DNA from: Methylolobus aquaticus
GTDB lineage: Bacteria; Pseudomonadota; Gammaproteobacteria; Methylococcales; Methylococcaceae
Reading direction: 5' to 3'
Assembly: GCA_004168015.1 (NCBI GenBank)
Contig: SEYW01000011.1
Span: 56,656-120,655 of the forward strand
Length of the DNA: 64,000 nt
Positions 21,015-30,964 of this stretch are shown piece after piece. A program made the position numbers and the translations under genes. The notes beneath the pieces were generated by a model. That model had not been told where the DNA came from and did not search any database. It saw only the letters and a program-made list of their open reading frames with translations. Position 1 is the first letter of the stretch. Every line of letters begins with the position of its first letter.

Positions 21015-21938
21015 ATGAACAACACCATTTATTTCGATGCCCGCTGCGACGACGAGACTCGCCGTAAGCAGCTTTATGCAGGCCAGCTGTTCATTTACTC
21101 GCCGACCGCCAATACCTTGGCCTTCTGCGATTTCGCCCGCGAGTTGATTGCCGATGCGTTCCAAGGCCTTGATCCCGAGACGGCCCAGCATCACCTGCCG
21201 GTCGAGGAGTATGCCCGGATCCTTGGCGAGCTCAAACCAGCGTTCATCCATCACCCGGAATCCAAACGACACCTGAGGAACATCCTGGACGAGTTCGGCT
21301 GCGATCTCGGGGAGACATACTTCGACGTACCGAAGCTGCGCAGCTCGACCAGCGACAATTACCTGACCACCGGAATCGCGTACGCATGGCATCCCCACCG
21401 CGATACCTGGTACTCGGCACCCGCGTCGCAGATCAACTGGTGGATTCCGATTTACGAGCTGTCACCCGAGAACGGCATGGCGTTCCACCCACAGTACTGG
21501 GGAAAGCCGGTCAAGAACAGTTCGGACGGCTACAACTACTACGAATGGAACAAGCTCCATCGCGGCGCCAGCGTGACGCAGTATTTGCGGGAAGACCCGA
21601 GGCCTCTGCCCAAGCCAACCGAGGCGCTGGAACTGGACCCGCAGATCCGGCTAATCGGGCAAGTCGGAAGCATCGTGCTCTTCTCCGCGGCACAGATGCA
21701 TTCAAGTGTTCCGAACACCTCCGGCAAGACGCGCTTCAGCATCGATTTTCGCACCGTCCACCGCGGCGATCTGGCAGACAGGGCCGGGGCACCATGGTCC
21801 GACGAGCGCTGTACCGGCTCGACGATCCGGGACTATCTCCGCGCCACCGATCTGGCCGCATTGCCCGACGACATCATCGCGATTTACGACGACGAGACGG
21901 GTCACCACGGCGAACTCGTCTACGATCCCAACCGCTAA
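21015..21938 (+). CDS. Predicted Fe(II)/2-oxoglutarate-dependent oxygenase
   Basis: A 307-residue cytosolic protein with AGGGAG about 7 nt before the ATG. The double-stranded beta-helix metal site is visible: H128-x-D130 in WHPHRDTWYS and a distal H229 in AAQMHSSVPNTSG. R240 in KTRFSIDFRTV is suited to bind 2-oxoglutarate. This spacing fits the phytanoyl-CoA hydroxylase-like branch. A long aromatic stretch (YWGKPVKNSSDGYNYYEW) lies between the metal ligands. The substrate is unknown. It is an orphan between the GH94 enzyme and gnd, with no biosynthetic cluster around it. An N-terminal region (YFDARCDDETRRKQLYAGQ) is shared with uncharacterised members of the family. Confidence 0.75.
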   Translation: MNNTIYFDARCDDETRRKQLYAGQLFIYSPTANTLAFCDFARELIADAFQGLDPETAQHHLPVEEYARILGELKPAFIHHPESKRHLRNILDEFGCDLGETYFDVPKLRSSTSDNYLTTGIAYAWHPHRDTWYSAPASQINWWIPIYELSPENGMAFHPQYWGKPVKNSSDGYNYYEWNKLHRGASVTQYLREDPRPLPKPTEALELDPQIRLIGQVGSIVLFSAAQMHSSVPNTSGKTRFSIDFRTVHRGDLADRAGAPWSDERCTGSTIRDYLRATDLAALPDDIIAIYDDETGHHGELVYDPNR

Positions 21939-22128
21939 GCGGCGCGCGCGAGTCCTCGCTACGGCGCACTGCCAACGGCCGAACCGGCACCGAACCCGCA
22001 TCTCGCGCGACCGATGATCGCCGGATTGCATCGGGCGCAAGTTCGGCCGAAAGCGGATTGCTGTGCCGCGTCGGCTCCACGGACGTAGAATAGGGGTTCG
22101 GTTGGCACACCACGGAGCGCCCGCAACC

Positions 22129-23631
22129 ATGTCTACCCCCTCCTGCGATATTGGTCTGATCGGCTTGGCCGTGATGGGCCAGAACCTGGCATTGAACGTC
22201 GCGGATCACGGCTTTCGCATCGCGGTCTACAATCGTACGACGGCGACGACCGAGAAGTTCGTTGCCGACCATCCGGACACACCCGGCGGACTGCAGGGCG
22301 AGGCAACGCTGGCCGGCTTCGTTCAGGCCCTGAAGCGACCGCGCAAAATCGTCATCCTCGTCAAGGCCGGCGCGGCGACGGACGCCGTGATCGACGGTCT
22401 GGCACCACTGCTCGAGCCGGGGGACATCGTCATCGACGGCGGCAATGCCCAGTGGCTGGACACGATCCGGCGCGAGAAAACGCTGGCGGACCAGGGGCTG
22501 CGTTTCATCGGGTCCGGGGTATCGGGCGGCGAGGAAGGAGCCCGTTTCGGGCCATCGTTGATGCCCGGCGGCGACCCGGCAGCCTATCGCGAGATCGAAC
22601 CGATATGGACTGCCATCGCCGCGAAGGTCGACCCGAACTCCGGGAAGCCTCTGGACGGTGCGGCCCCGGGGCAACCGGTGACCGGCGGGGTACCCTGCAC
22701 GACGTACATCGGCCCCAACGGGGCGGGACATTACGTCAAGATGGTTCACAACGGCATCGAGTACGGCGACATGCAGATGATCTGCGAAGCGTACGCCCTG
22801 ATGCGGAACCTGCTCGGGATGACGCCACCCGAGATCGCGGCGGTCTTCTCGACCTGGAATAGCGGGCTGCTGGATTCCTTTCTGATCGAGATCACGGCGG
22901 ACATCCTGCAACAGCGTGATCCCCTGACCGGCCAGCCTTTTGTCGATGTCGTGCTCGACACCGCGGGCCAGAAGGGCACGGGCAAATGGACCTCGGTCAA
23001 CGCACTTGACATGGGTGTCCCCGCACCGACGGTCGCCGAAGCCGTATTCGCGCGCTTTCTGAGCGCGGTCAAGGACGAACGAACGGCCGCGGCAAAAATC
23101 CTGAGCGGACCCAAGGCGAGCTTTTCGGGCGATCGGCAGCACTTCATCGACGCCATTCACGACGCCCTGTATTGCTCGAAGATCTGCGCCTACGCGCAGG
23201 GCTTCCAGCTGATGCGCCACGCCCAGACGGAATACGGCTGGCAATTACCCTTCGGCGACATTGCCAAAATCTGGCGCGGGGGCTGCATCATACGGGCCCG
23301 CTTCCTGCAAAAGATCACCGAGGCCTATCTGCGCGACCCGAATCTGACCAACCTCCTGCTGGATCCCTATTTCAAGGGCGAACTCGATCGCTGCCAGGTT
23401 CACTGGCGGGAGGTCGTCGGAGCCGCCGCCACCAACGGTGTCCCCGCTCCGACCTTCTACTCGGCCCTTGCCTACTATGACGGATATCGCAGCGAGCGGC
23501 TGCCGGCCAGCCTGCTGCAGGCGCAGCGCGACTACTTCGGGGCCCACACTTACGAGCGCACGGACCAGCCGCGCGGGCTGTTCTTCCACATCGACTGGCC
23601 GGTACCCGGGCGACCGCAAATCCAGAGCTGA
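22129..23631 (+). CDS. gnd: 6-phosphogluconate dehydrogenase (decarboxylating)
   Basis: The ATG at 22129 (GGAG 11 nt upstream) gives 500 residues; the frame extends to 22063 without family similarity. The N-terminal Rossmann motif [20 protein letters not shown] with VYNRT marks the NADP-binding domain. [37 protein letters not shown] (catalytic lysine and nucleotide-binding residues) and [12 protein letters not shown] are diagnostic. It oxidatively decarboxylates 6-phosphogluconate to ribulose-5-phosphate. It is slightly longer than the usual ~470-482, with a small insertion ([15 protein letters not shown]) before the catalytic KMVHN block. No zwf or pgl is adjacent. Confidence 0.97.
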   Translation: MSTPSCDIGLIGLAVMGQNLALNVADHGFRIAVYNRTTATTEKFVADHPDTPGGLQGEATLAGFVQALKRPRKIVILVKAGAATDAVIDGLAPLLEPGDIVIDGGNAQWLDTIRREKTLADQGLRFIGSGVSGGEEGARFGPSLMPGGDPAAYREIEPIWTAIAAKVDPNSGKPLDGAAPGQPVTGGVPCTTYIGPNGAGHYVKMVHNGIEYGDMQMICEAYALMRNLLGMTPPEIAAVFSTWNSGLLDSFLIEITADILQQRDPLTGQPFVDVVLDTAGQKGTGKWTSVNALDMGVPAPTVAEAVFARFLSAVKDERTAAAKILSGPKASFSGDRQHFIDAIHDALYCSKICAYAQGFQLMRHAQTEYGWQLPFGDIAKIWRGGCIIRARFLQKITEAYLRDPNLTNLLLDPYFKGELDRCQVHWREVVGAAATNGVPAPTFYSALAYYDGYRSERLPASLLQAQRDYFGAHTYERTDQPRGLFFHIDWPVPGRPQIQS

Positions 23632-23655
23632 GAGGGACGCTCGAACACGACAGGC

Positions 23656-23685
23656 GGGGCGATGAGCTGCAATGCGCATCGCCCC
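23656..23685. terminator. Hairpin downstream of gnd
   Basis: The perfect 9-bp stem GGGGCGATG (23656-23664) / CATCGCCCC (23677-23685) has a 12-nt loop and lies 24 bp after the gnd stop. It sits between convergent genes and could stop or stabilise transcripts on either strand. No T-run is present. Confidence 0.5.
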
Positions 23686-23727
23686 GGCCACAACCGGGAG
23701 CCATTTCGCGGCAACGACGACGCGCGG

Positions 23728-23925
23728 TCAGGATGAATCCGGCCGACGCGCCCGGTCGAACAACCAGTAGCACCCATGGGTCGCCATGACCCCCAGCATG
23801 AAGGCGCCGATGAAAAACTCGGATGCATGGTGCTGCACCGTCTGCGCGGCGAATTTCCCGGCCAACACGCCAACGACCAGGGCAAAGCCGACGCGCAGAC
23901 GATGGACGATTTCGGTAGAGGTCAT
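23728..23925 (-). CDS. Small predicted membrane protein
   Basis: A 65-residue protein from ATG 23925, MTSTEIVHRLRVGFALVVG at the start. It has one or two hydrophobic segments (VGFALVVGVLAGKFAA and FFIGAFMLGVMATHGCYWLF) and a charged tail ending FDRARRPDSS. I do not recognise the family. No strong ribosome-binding site precedes the start, and a longer frame to 24009 exists. It converges with gnd and diverges from argS. Confidence 0.5.
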   Translation of the reverse strand: MTSTEIVHRLRVGFALVVGVLAGKFAAQTVQHHASEFFIGAFMLGVMATHGCYWLFDRARRPDSS

Positions 23926-24219
23926 TTTCGTTTCGGTGCGGAAGGGAGAATGTCGAGTCAGTGTAGACCGGCCCGTGGGCGCATGAAAGCCGGTGCCCGC
24001 CTCCCGCATTGTGTAACGCTTCAGGAATTTAGGATAATAAGCCTGAAGTAATGGGCGCGGTCCTCTCGAGCCGGCTGATGATTTCCGGGGAATGGCCCTG
24101 GATCAAGCCGGATCCGTTCCGGAAGTCGGCCCGACCCGCATTCAGCCATTCAGAACCGTCGGTGGCACGGCCGACATCCGGCTACGTGACGTAACGCCGC
24201 AAGGTACCTTCCCGTTTAC

Positions 24220-25980
<1,761 letters not shown>

Positions 25981-25981
25981 C

Positions 25982-26638
25982 ATGCCCAAGGATTACAAAG
26001 ACCGAGTCCCCAATTCATGGCGAGGCCCTCGGCGCCGGCGGAAGCCGGTGTGGGTCTGGTTGTTGCCGGTACTGGTCTTGATCGGTGGCGCCGGCACTTT
26101 CGCGCTGATCACGCATCAGAACAACGCGGCAACGGATGAGGAGGCGGCCTCGGCGCAGACGGCGGTAAGCGAAGAGAAGCCTGACCCGAATGCCACAACG
26201 GGGTCACGGGAAAACCCCAAGAAACCGGAACGCGCCAAAGGCAAAAAGGCCGGCAAGCCTGAGGCACCGCCGGATATCGAACTTCCCGAGCCGCGTTTCA
26301 CCTTCTACAAGATACTGCCGGAAAAGGAAGTGATCGTTTCGGAGCGGGACATCGCCAGCCTCAAGCGAGACGAGAAGGCCGGGAAACCGACGGCTCCGGG
26401 TGGCTTCGTGATCCAGGTCGGCGCCTACTCGAAGCTGGAAGATGCCGAGAAAACGCGGGCGCGACTCGGCGAAGCCAAGGTGAAAGGCAAGATGGAGAAG
26501 GTGCTGATCGATAAGGCCACTTGGTATCGAGTGAAACTGGGACCGTTCAGCACGCTGGCGGAAGCCGAAAAGGTCCGGGCGCAGCTGCGCAAACACCGCA
26601 TCGACAGCGTCCTACAACAGAGCAAGTCCGTCAAATAA
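25982..26638 (+). CDS. SPOR-domain (FtsN-like) cell division protein
   Basis: A 218-residue bitopic membrane protein. The N-terminus MPKDYKDRVP with RRRRK precedes one TM helix (VWVWLLPVLVLIGGAGTFALI, about residues 25-45). A Lys/Pro/Glu-rich linker (about 50-140) follows, then a C-terminal SPOR domain (GGFVIQVGAYSKLEDAEKTR, WYRVKLGPFSTLAEAEKVRAQL) that binds denuded septal peptidoglycan. This layout and the position directly after argS match FtsN-like proteins. The ATG at 25982 lies 1 nt after the argS stop, so the two are probably translationally coupled. Confidence 0.9.
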   Translation: MPKDYKDRVPNSWRGPRRRRKPVWVWLLPVLVLIGGAGTFALITHQNNAATDEEAASAQTAVSEEKPDPNATTGSRENPKKPERAKGKKAGKPEAPPDIELPEPRFTFYKILPEKEVIVSERDIASLKRDEKAGKPTAPGGFVIQVGAYSKLEDAEKTRARLGEAKVKGKMEKVLIDKATWYRVKLGPFSTLAEAEKVRAQLRKHRIDSVLQQSKSVK

Positions 26639-26687
26639 GCGTGTCGCTGGGATCGCACGAGCAGCTTCGGCCCGGTCCCTCCCTCCC

Positions 26688-28091
26688 TCAGTCAGCCAGA
26701 CGGTAACAGGGCTCGTATTTCGTGCCCGGCAGTTTCATCCGACCTTGATCGACGAAGGCGGACAGCAGTCGGTCGAGGGGTGCCATCACATCAGCCTCTC
26801 CGCTAATCCTGAATGGCCCGCCTTCCTCGACGCGCCGGATGCCCTCGGCCTTGACGTTGCCGGCAACAATCCCGGAAAAAGCGCGGCGAAGATTTGCCGC
26901 CAGCCGGTGTCCCGCCTGACCGCGCTGCAGCTCGAGACCCGCCATGTTTTCGTGGGTCGGCACGAATGGCGTCTGAAAATCCTGATCGACTCTCAGCAAC
27001 CAGTTGAAATAGAACGCATCATTGTGCTGAGCGCGAAAGTTCTCGACCAGCGCCATGCCGCTCCGCACCTCGCGGGCCACGCGCGCCGGATCGTCCAGGA
27101 TGATGCGGTAGCGCTTCTGTGCATCCGGCCCCAAGGTGGCTGCGATGAACGCATCGATCATGGCGAAATACTCCGCACTCTCCCTGGGACCGGTGAAGAT
27201 CACCGGCAGCGGTATGTATTTGTTGTCCGGCGTCAATAGAATGCCGAGCAGGTAGAGGATCTCCTCGGCCGTACCGGCACCACCCGGAAAAACGATGATC
27301 GCATGCGCAACGCGAACGAACGCCTCGAGGCGCTTTTCGATGTCCGGCATGATCATAAGTTCATTGACGATGGGGTTGGGCGGTTCGGCGGCAATGATTC
27401 CGGGTTCGGTGATGCCGACGTAGCGCGCGCCGGTCAGACGCTGTTTGACGTGTCCGATGCTGGCGCCCTTCATGGGACCCTTCATGGCGCCCGGCCCGCA
27501 ACCCGTGCAGACATCCAGGCCGCGCAGACCCAGTTCGTGCCCGACTTCCTTGGTGTAGTCGTATTCCTCGCGGCTTATCGAGTGGCCGCCCCAGCAAACG
27601 ACGAGATTCGGATCCCGCTGCGGGCTCAGACTGCCGGCATTCCGCAGGATGTGAAAAATCGCGTTGGTGATGTTCGCCGGCGACAATAGGTCGAACGCGG
27701 GATTTTCGACAATCTCGAATTGCGTGTAGACGACGTCGCGCAGGACCGAGAAAAGATGTTCCCTGATCCCCTTGATCATGGCCCCGTCGACGAACGCTCC
27801 GGCAGGCGCGTTGACCAGTTCCAGCTGGATGCCGCGTTCCTGCTGCAGTACGCGGATGTCGAAAGTCCGGAACCGCTCGAAGATGGCTTTGCTATTGTCC
27901 TCCGTGCTCCCGCAGTTCAGTACCGCCAGGGAACAGCGCCGAAACAACTCGTGTAACCCGCTCTCGCTGGTATCGAGCAGGCGGTTGACCTCGAGCCGCG
28001 ACAGGACTTCCATGCTGCGCTCGGGACTGACCAGAACGTTCACGGTGCCCATGGGATCCCAATTCTCAGGAACGGAAGGTCTGTTCGTCAT
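26688..28091 (-). CDS. ppnN: Pyrimidine/purine nucleotide 5'-monophosphate nucleosidase (PpnN, LOG family)
   Basis: The ATG at 28091 (GGAG 5 nt upstream) gives 467 residues, close to E. coli PpnN (454). The N-terminal domain begins NVLVSPERSMEVLSRLEV. The LOG/lysine-decarboxylase-like core has LVVCWGGHSISREEYDYTKE, DVCTGCGPGAMKGPMKGA and the diagnostic IIVFPGGAGTAEEILYLLG (PGGxGTxxE). The family cleaves the N-glycosidic bond of nucleoside monophosphates and is stimulated by (p)ppGpp in E. coli. It lies downstream of opgH on the same strand but 281 bp away, so it probably has its own promoter. A perfect DnaA-box consensus lies about 60 bp upstream of the start. Confidence 0.95.
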   Translation of the reverse strand: MTNRPSVPENWDPMGTVNVLVSPERSMEVLSRLEVNRLLDTSESGLHELFRRCSLAVLNCGSTEDNSKAIFERFRTFDIRVLQQERGIQLELVNAPAGAFVDGAMIKGIREHLFSVLRDVVYTQFEIVENPAFDLLSPANITNAIFHILRNAGSLSPQRDPNLVVCWGGHSISREEYDYTKEVGHELGLRGLDVCTGCGPGAMKGPMKGASIGHVKQRLTGARYVGITEPGIIAAEPPNPIVNELMIMPDIEKRLEAFVRVAHAIIVFPGGAGTAEEILYLLGILLTPDNKYIPLPVIFTGPRESAEYFAMIDAFIAATLGPDAQKRYRIILDDPARVAREVRSGMALVENFRAQHNDAFYFNWLLRVDQDFQTPFVPTHENMAGLELQRGQAGHRLAANLRRAFSGIVAGNVKAEGIRRVEEGGPFRISGEADVMAPLDRLLSAFVDQGRMKLPGTKYEPCYRLAD

Positions 28092-28149
28092 CGTGTCTCC
28101 GCCGCTCCGTGCCGATCGCCGGCCCCGCGACCGAGATACCCACAGAACC

Positions 28150-28158
28150 TGTGGATAA
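28150..28158 (-). promoter_or_regulatory. Perfect DnaA-box consensus upstream of ppnN
   Basis: On the minus strand 28158-28150 reads TTATCCACA, the strong E. coli DnaA box. A second related 9-mer (TGTGGAACA, 28162-28170) follows on the plus strand. The first box overlaps a palindrome, CCACAG-AAC-CTGTGG (28140-28154). It sits 59 bp upstream of the ppnN start. Chance occurrence cannot be excluded. Confidence 0.4.
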
Positions 28159-28372
28159 AGTTGTGGAACAGGCCTGGGCAATGGCCGGAACGCAGCGTGA
28201 TACGGGGGGGGGTGTCACCTTGACCGGGATTTTTCCAGTCCATTGGCATTCAATAAAACCAGTGTCTTACATCCATCGTCCGGGAACAACCACCGGGTCG
28301 ATGATCAAGGCCCGCGACGCGTTCAGGCACCGCGTACCGTGTGTACAACTGTTTCGACAACGAAGGGGCGCT

Positions 28373-30445
28373 TTAGGAACTCGCGGTCCCAGTGCCGCGT
28401 TGTGCCCAGGACAGGATGTGCAGCCGCGTCAGCGAATCGGGATCGGCAGCGAGTGCCCTCTTCTCCGGTACCGAAAGCGAACCGGGGCCCTCCTCGATCA
28501 CTTGATAGGTCAGCGCGCGCAACTGGTGACGTTGACGCCGCTTGACCAGGCGGTGAGGCAACAACGCGATGTGCAGCGAGCAGACGGCGGGGTCGCCGAT
28601 CTTGCTTTCCAGTGAGTCGTCCACGACGCGCCGCGCGGCGGTCGCCTGCGCCAGATTGTCCTTCAGGTAACTCAAGACGGCAGGGGGCGCGGATTCCTCC
28701 GGAGTCAAAAACAAGCCGAGACGCTTCGCGAGGAGTCCGAGGGCCGTGCTGCTCGACAGCATCGACAACGGAATCGCAAAGGCCAACCCCGCCAGCACCG
28801 GCAGGAACCACCAGAAGAAGCTCGGCACGTAACGGTAGCTGACGTAGCCGGCGAGAATACCGACGAATGTCTGTCCCCAATGCGCCAGAAACGCCTCCTT
28901 CACACTGAGCCGGTGGTCCGAACGCTGTTGGGCCAACCAGGCCGTGCTGCGACGCGACAAAATCGCCAATACGAAATTGGTCTGGTACAACATCAGGATC
29001 GGGGCGGTCAGCACTGAAAAGATGCTTTCGAACAGCACGCTGAGCGTGATCCGGACAATGCCGCCATACGCCTTTCGGTCCTCGCTGCGGACCAGCAACA
29101 GCAGCAGGCTCCAGACTTTGGGCAGGAATAGCATCGCCAGCGTCACGAGCAATACCGTCGTCATCTCGACCGCATACGACTCGGGCCAGACCGGGAACAC
29201 ATTGTCGCCGAAGAAATAGACCGGCATGGTCTGGCTTTGTACATAGGCCTCGAAGCCCGTGACGAGCAGAAACAGAAACCACAGCGGCGACGACAGATAG
29301 GACATGATGCCCATCAGGAAATGCAGGCGGCTGAGCGGCGAGAAACCGCGCGCAAACACCATCCTGACGTGTTGCAGGTTGCCCTGGCACCAGCGACGGT
29401 CGCGCTTTGCGTAGTCGATCAGGGTCGGTGGCAACTCTTCGTAGCTGCCCTTGAGGTCGTAAGCCAGCCAGACTTCCCAACCCGCCTTGCGCAACAACGC
29501 GGCCTCTACGAAGTCGTGGCTGAAGATTTCTCCCCCAAACGGTTCCTTGCCGGGCAGCTTAGGCAGCCCGCAATGCTCGGCGAAGGGCTTCACGCGAATG
29601 ATCGCGTTATGGCCCCAATAGTTGCTGTCCGAGAGCTGCCAGTAAGAGGCTCCCGCGGCGAAAATCTCCCCGTACAGACTACTCGCAAACTGGAGGATAC
29701 GCGCGAACAACGACTTGTGGTTGACCGGAAGCGGAGGAGACTGGATCAACGCGACGGTGGGATGGGCTTCCATCAGGTCGACCATGCGTGTCAGCGTGGA
29801 CCCGCACATCAGGCTGTCCGCATCGAGCACGATCATGTAGCGGTAGCGCGCGCCCCAACGGTGGCAGAACTCCTCCAGATTGCCGCTCTTGCGGGCAATG
29901 TTCTTTTCCCGGTTGCGATAGAAAATCTTGCCGTGCGCATCGAAGTCACAGCACATTCGATACCAGTGGACTTCCTCTTCCAGCCAGACATCCGGATTCC
30001 GTGAATCGCTCAGTACGAACAGCTCAAATTCGTCGGCTCGCCCGGTATCCCGCAAGGATTGGTAGATCGCCCGCAACCCGGCGAACACGCGCTCGGGATC
30101 TTCATGATAAATGGGCATCACGAGGGCGGTTTTCGGCGGAGCCTGATCCGTCCGACCGCCCGCGCGCGCCGGCAGACGAGAGATCGACTGCCGGTCCCCA
30201 CCCCACAGCAGCAGCCAGAAGCCGATCGTGGCCTGCCAGAACGACGTGCTGACCCAGAGAATCAGCAACATGTAGAGGAAGAGCAACAGCAGTTCCTGGG
30301 GCGTTATACCGTTTTGCTGGAAGGCACTGGCGATCATGGCCAGCGCCGCAACCGTCGTCAGAACCACCAGGGAGAAGAACACGACGCGGCGCAAAACGCG
30401 GATGCGTCGAGGAAAGACGGTGGCGGCAGGCATGGAGTCAATCAC
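28373..30445 (-). CDS. opgH: Osmoregulated periplasmic glucan glucosyltransferase H
   Basis: A 690-residue inner-membrane GT2 enzyme that makes the beta-1,2-glucan backbone from UDP-glucose. Two N-terminal TMs (about 20-45 and 50-75) precede the catalytic domain: TALVMPIYHEDPERVFAGLRA, VLDADSLMCG (DxD-like), SHDFVEAALLRKAGWEVW and DRRWCQGN (the QxxRW-type motif). Several TMs follow, with the OpgH-typical LTPEESAPPAVL and DPDSLTRLHILSW at the C-terminus. It is shorter than E. coli OpgH (847) because the long cytosolic N-terminal region is missing; a separate 167-residue protein is encoded just upstream. Start GTG 30445, with ATG 30433 as an alternative. Confidence 0.95.
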   Translation of the reverse strand: MIDSMPAATVFPRRIRVLRRVVFFSLVVLTTVAALAMIASAFQQNGITPQELLLLFLYMLLILWVSTSFWQATIGFWLLLWGGDRQSISRLPARAGGRTDQAPPKTALVMPIYHEDPERVFAGLRAIYQSLRDTGRADEFELFVLSDSRNPDVWLEEEVHWYRMCCDFDAHGKIFYRNREKNIARKSGNLEEFCHRWGARYRYMIVLDADSLMCGSTLTRMVDLMEAHPTVALIQSPPLPVNHKSLFARILQFASSLYGEIFAAGASYWQLSDSNYWGHNAIIRVKPFAEHCGLPKLPGKEPFGGEIFSHDFVEAALLRKAGWEVWLAYDLKGSYEELPPTLIDYAKRDRRWCQGNLQHVRMVFARGFSPLSRLHFLMGIMSYLSSPLWFLFLLVTGFEAYVQSQTMPVYFFGDNVFPVWPESYAVEMTTVLLVTLAMLFLPKVWSLLLLLVRSEDRKAYGGIVRITLSVLFESIFSVLTAPILMLYQTNFVLAILSRRSTAWLAQQRSDHRLSVKEAFLAHWGQTFVGILAGYVSYRYVPSFFWWFLPVLAGLAFAIPLSMLSSSTALGLLAKRLGLFLTPEESAPPAVLSYLKDNLAQATAARRVVDDSLESKIGDPAVCSLHIALLPHRLVKRRQRHQLRALTYQVIEEGPGSLSVPEKRALAADPDSLTRLHILSWAQRGTGTASS

Positions 30446-30460
30446 CGGAGCAATAGAACG

Positions 30461-30964
30461 TCAGGAAGACTTGAAGAACACGAAGTGGAACGGCTGCGCC
30501 GGCATCGGCAGATGGGCTTCGGGAGGAGTTGCGATCGGCAGTCGCGCGATCAAGCGGGCTAGCTGTTCCTCCCGTTTGTCAGCATCACGCCCCTCGAACA
30601 GGAAATCGGCAGACAAATCCGGCTGGCCCATGGCGAGCGCAGCGCGCAAGCCTGCGAGCTTCGCCGCGTCCCGCACGGGATGCAACCCCAGACCCTGCGC
30701 GAGCGCACGGTCGAGACGCCGCTGTACCTCTTCGATCGCCTCCGCGGCCAGCTGCTCCGCGACCTGCAGGCCTGCGCCTTTCCGAGCGTGTATCAGGCAT
30801 TGTCGGGCGAGCGACGCGCGCAGCGCCTCATTACGGACGCCCACGCGATCAAGATAATCCCACAGGGGTTGCGGCACGGGAGACACCTCCTCCGCAGAGG
30901 CGACTACCGGCACGTCGGAATCGATAACCGAACCTGTCAACGAGCGCTCCACTGGTAAATCCAT
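30461..30964 (-). CDS. Uncharacterised protein encoded between opgG and opgH
   Basis: A 167-residue soluble protein without signal peptide or membrane segment and not recognised as a named family. It is helical and rich in Ala, Leu, Arg and Glu, with WDYLDRVGVRNEALRASLAR near residue 35 and a basic/acidic helix AAEAIEEVQRRLDRALAQG around 75-93. A conserved-looking tail PMPAQPFHFVFFKSS closes it. The start overlaps the opgG stop by 28 bp and its stop lies 15 bp before opgH, so the three genes form one operon. It may substitute for the cytosolic N-terminal region absent from this short OpgH; that is inference from position only. Confidence 0.7.
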   Translation of the reverse strand: MDLPVERSLTGSVIDSDVPVVASAEEVSPVPQPLWDYLDRVGVRNEALRASLARQCLIHARKGAGLQVAEQLAAEAIEEVQRRLDRALAQGLGLHPVRDAAKLAGLRAALAMGQPDLSADFLFEGRDADKREEQLARLIARLPIATPPEAHLPMPAQPFHFVFFKSS

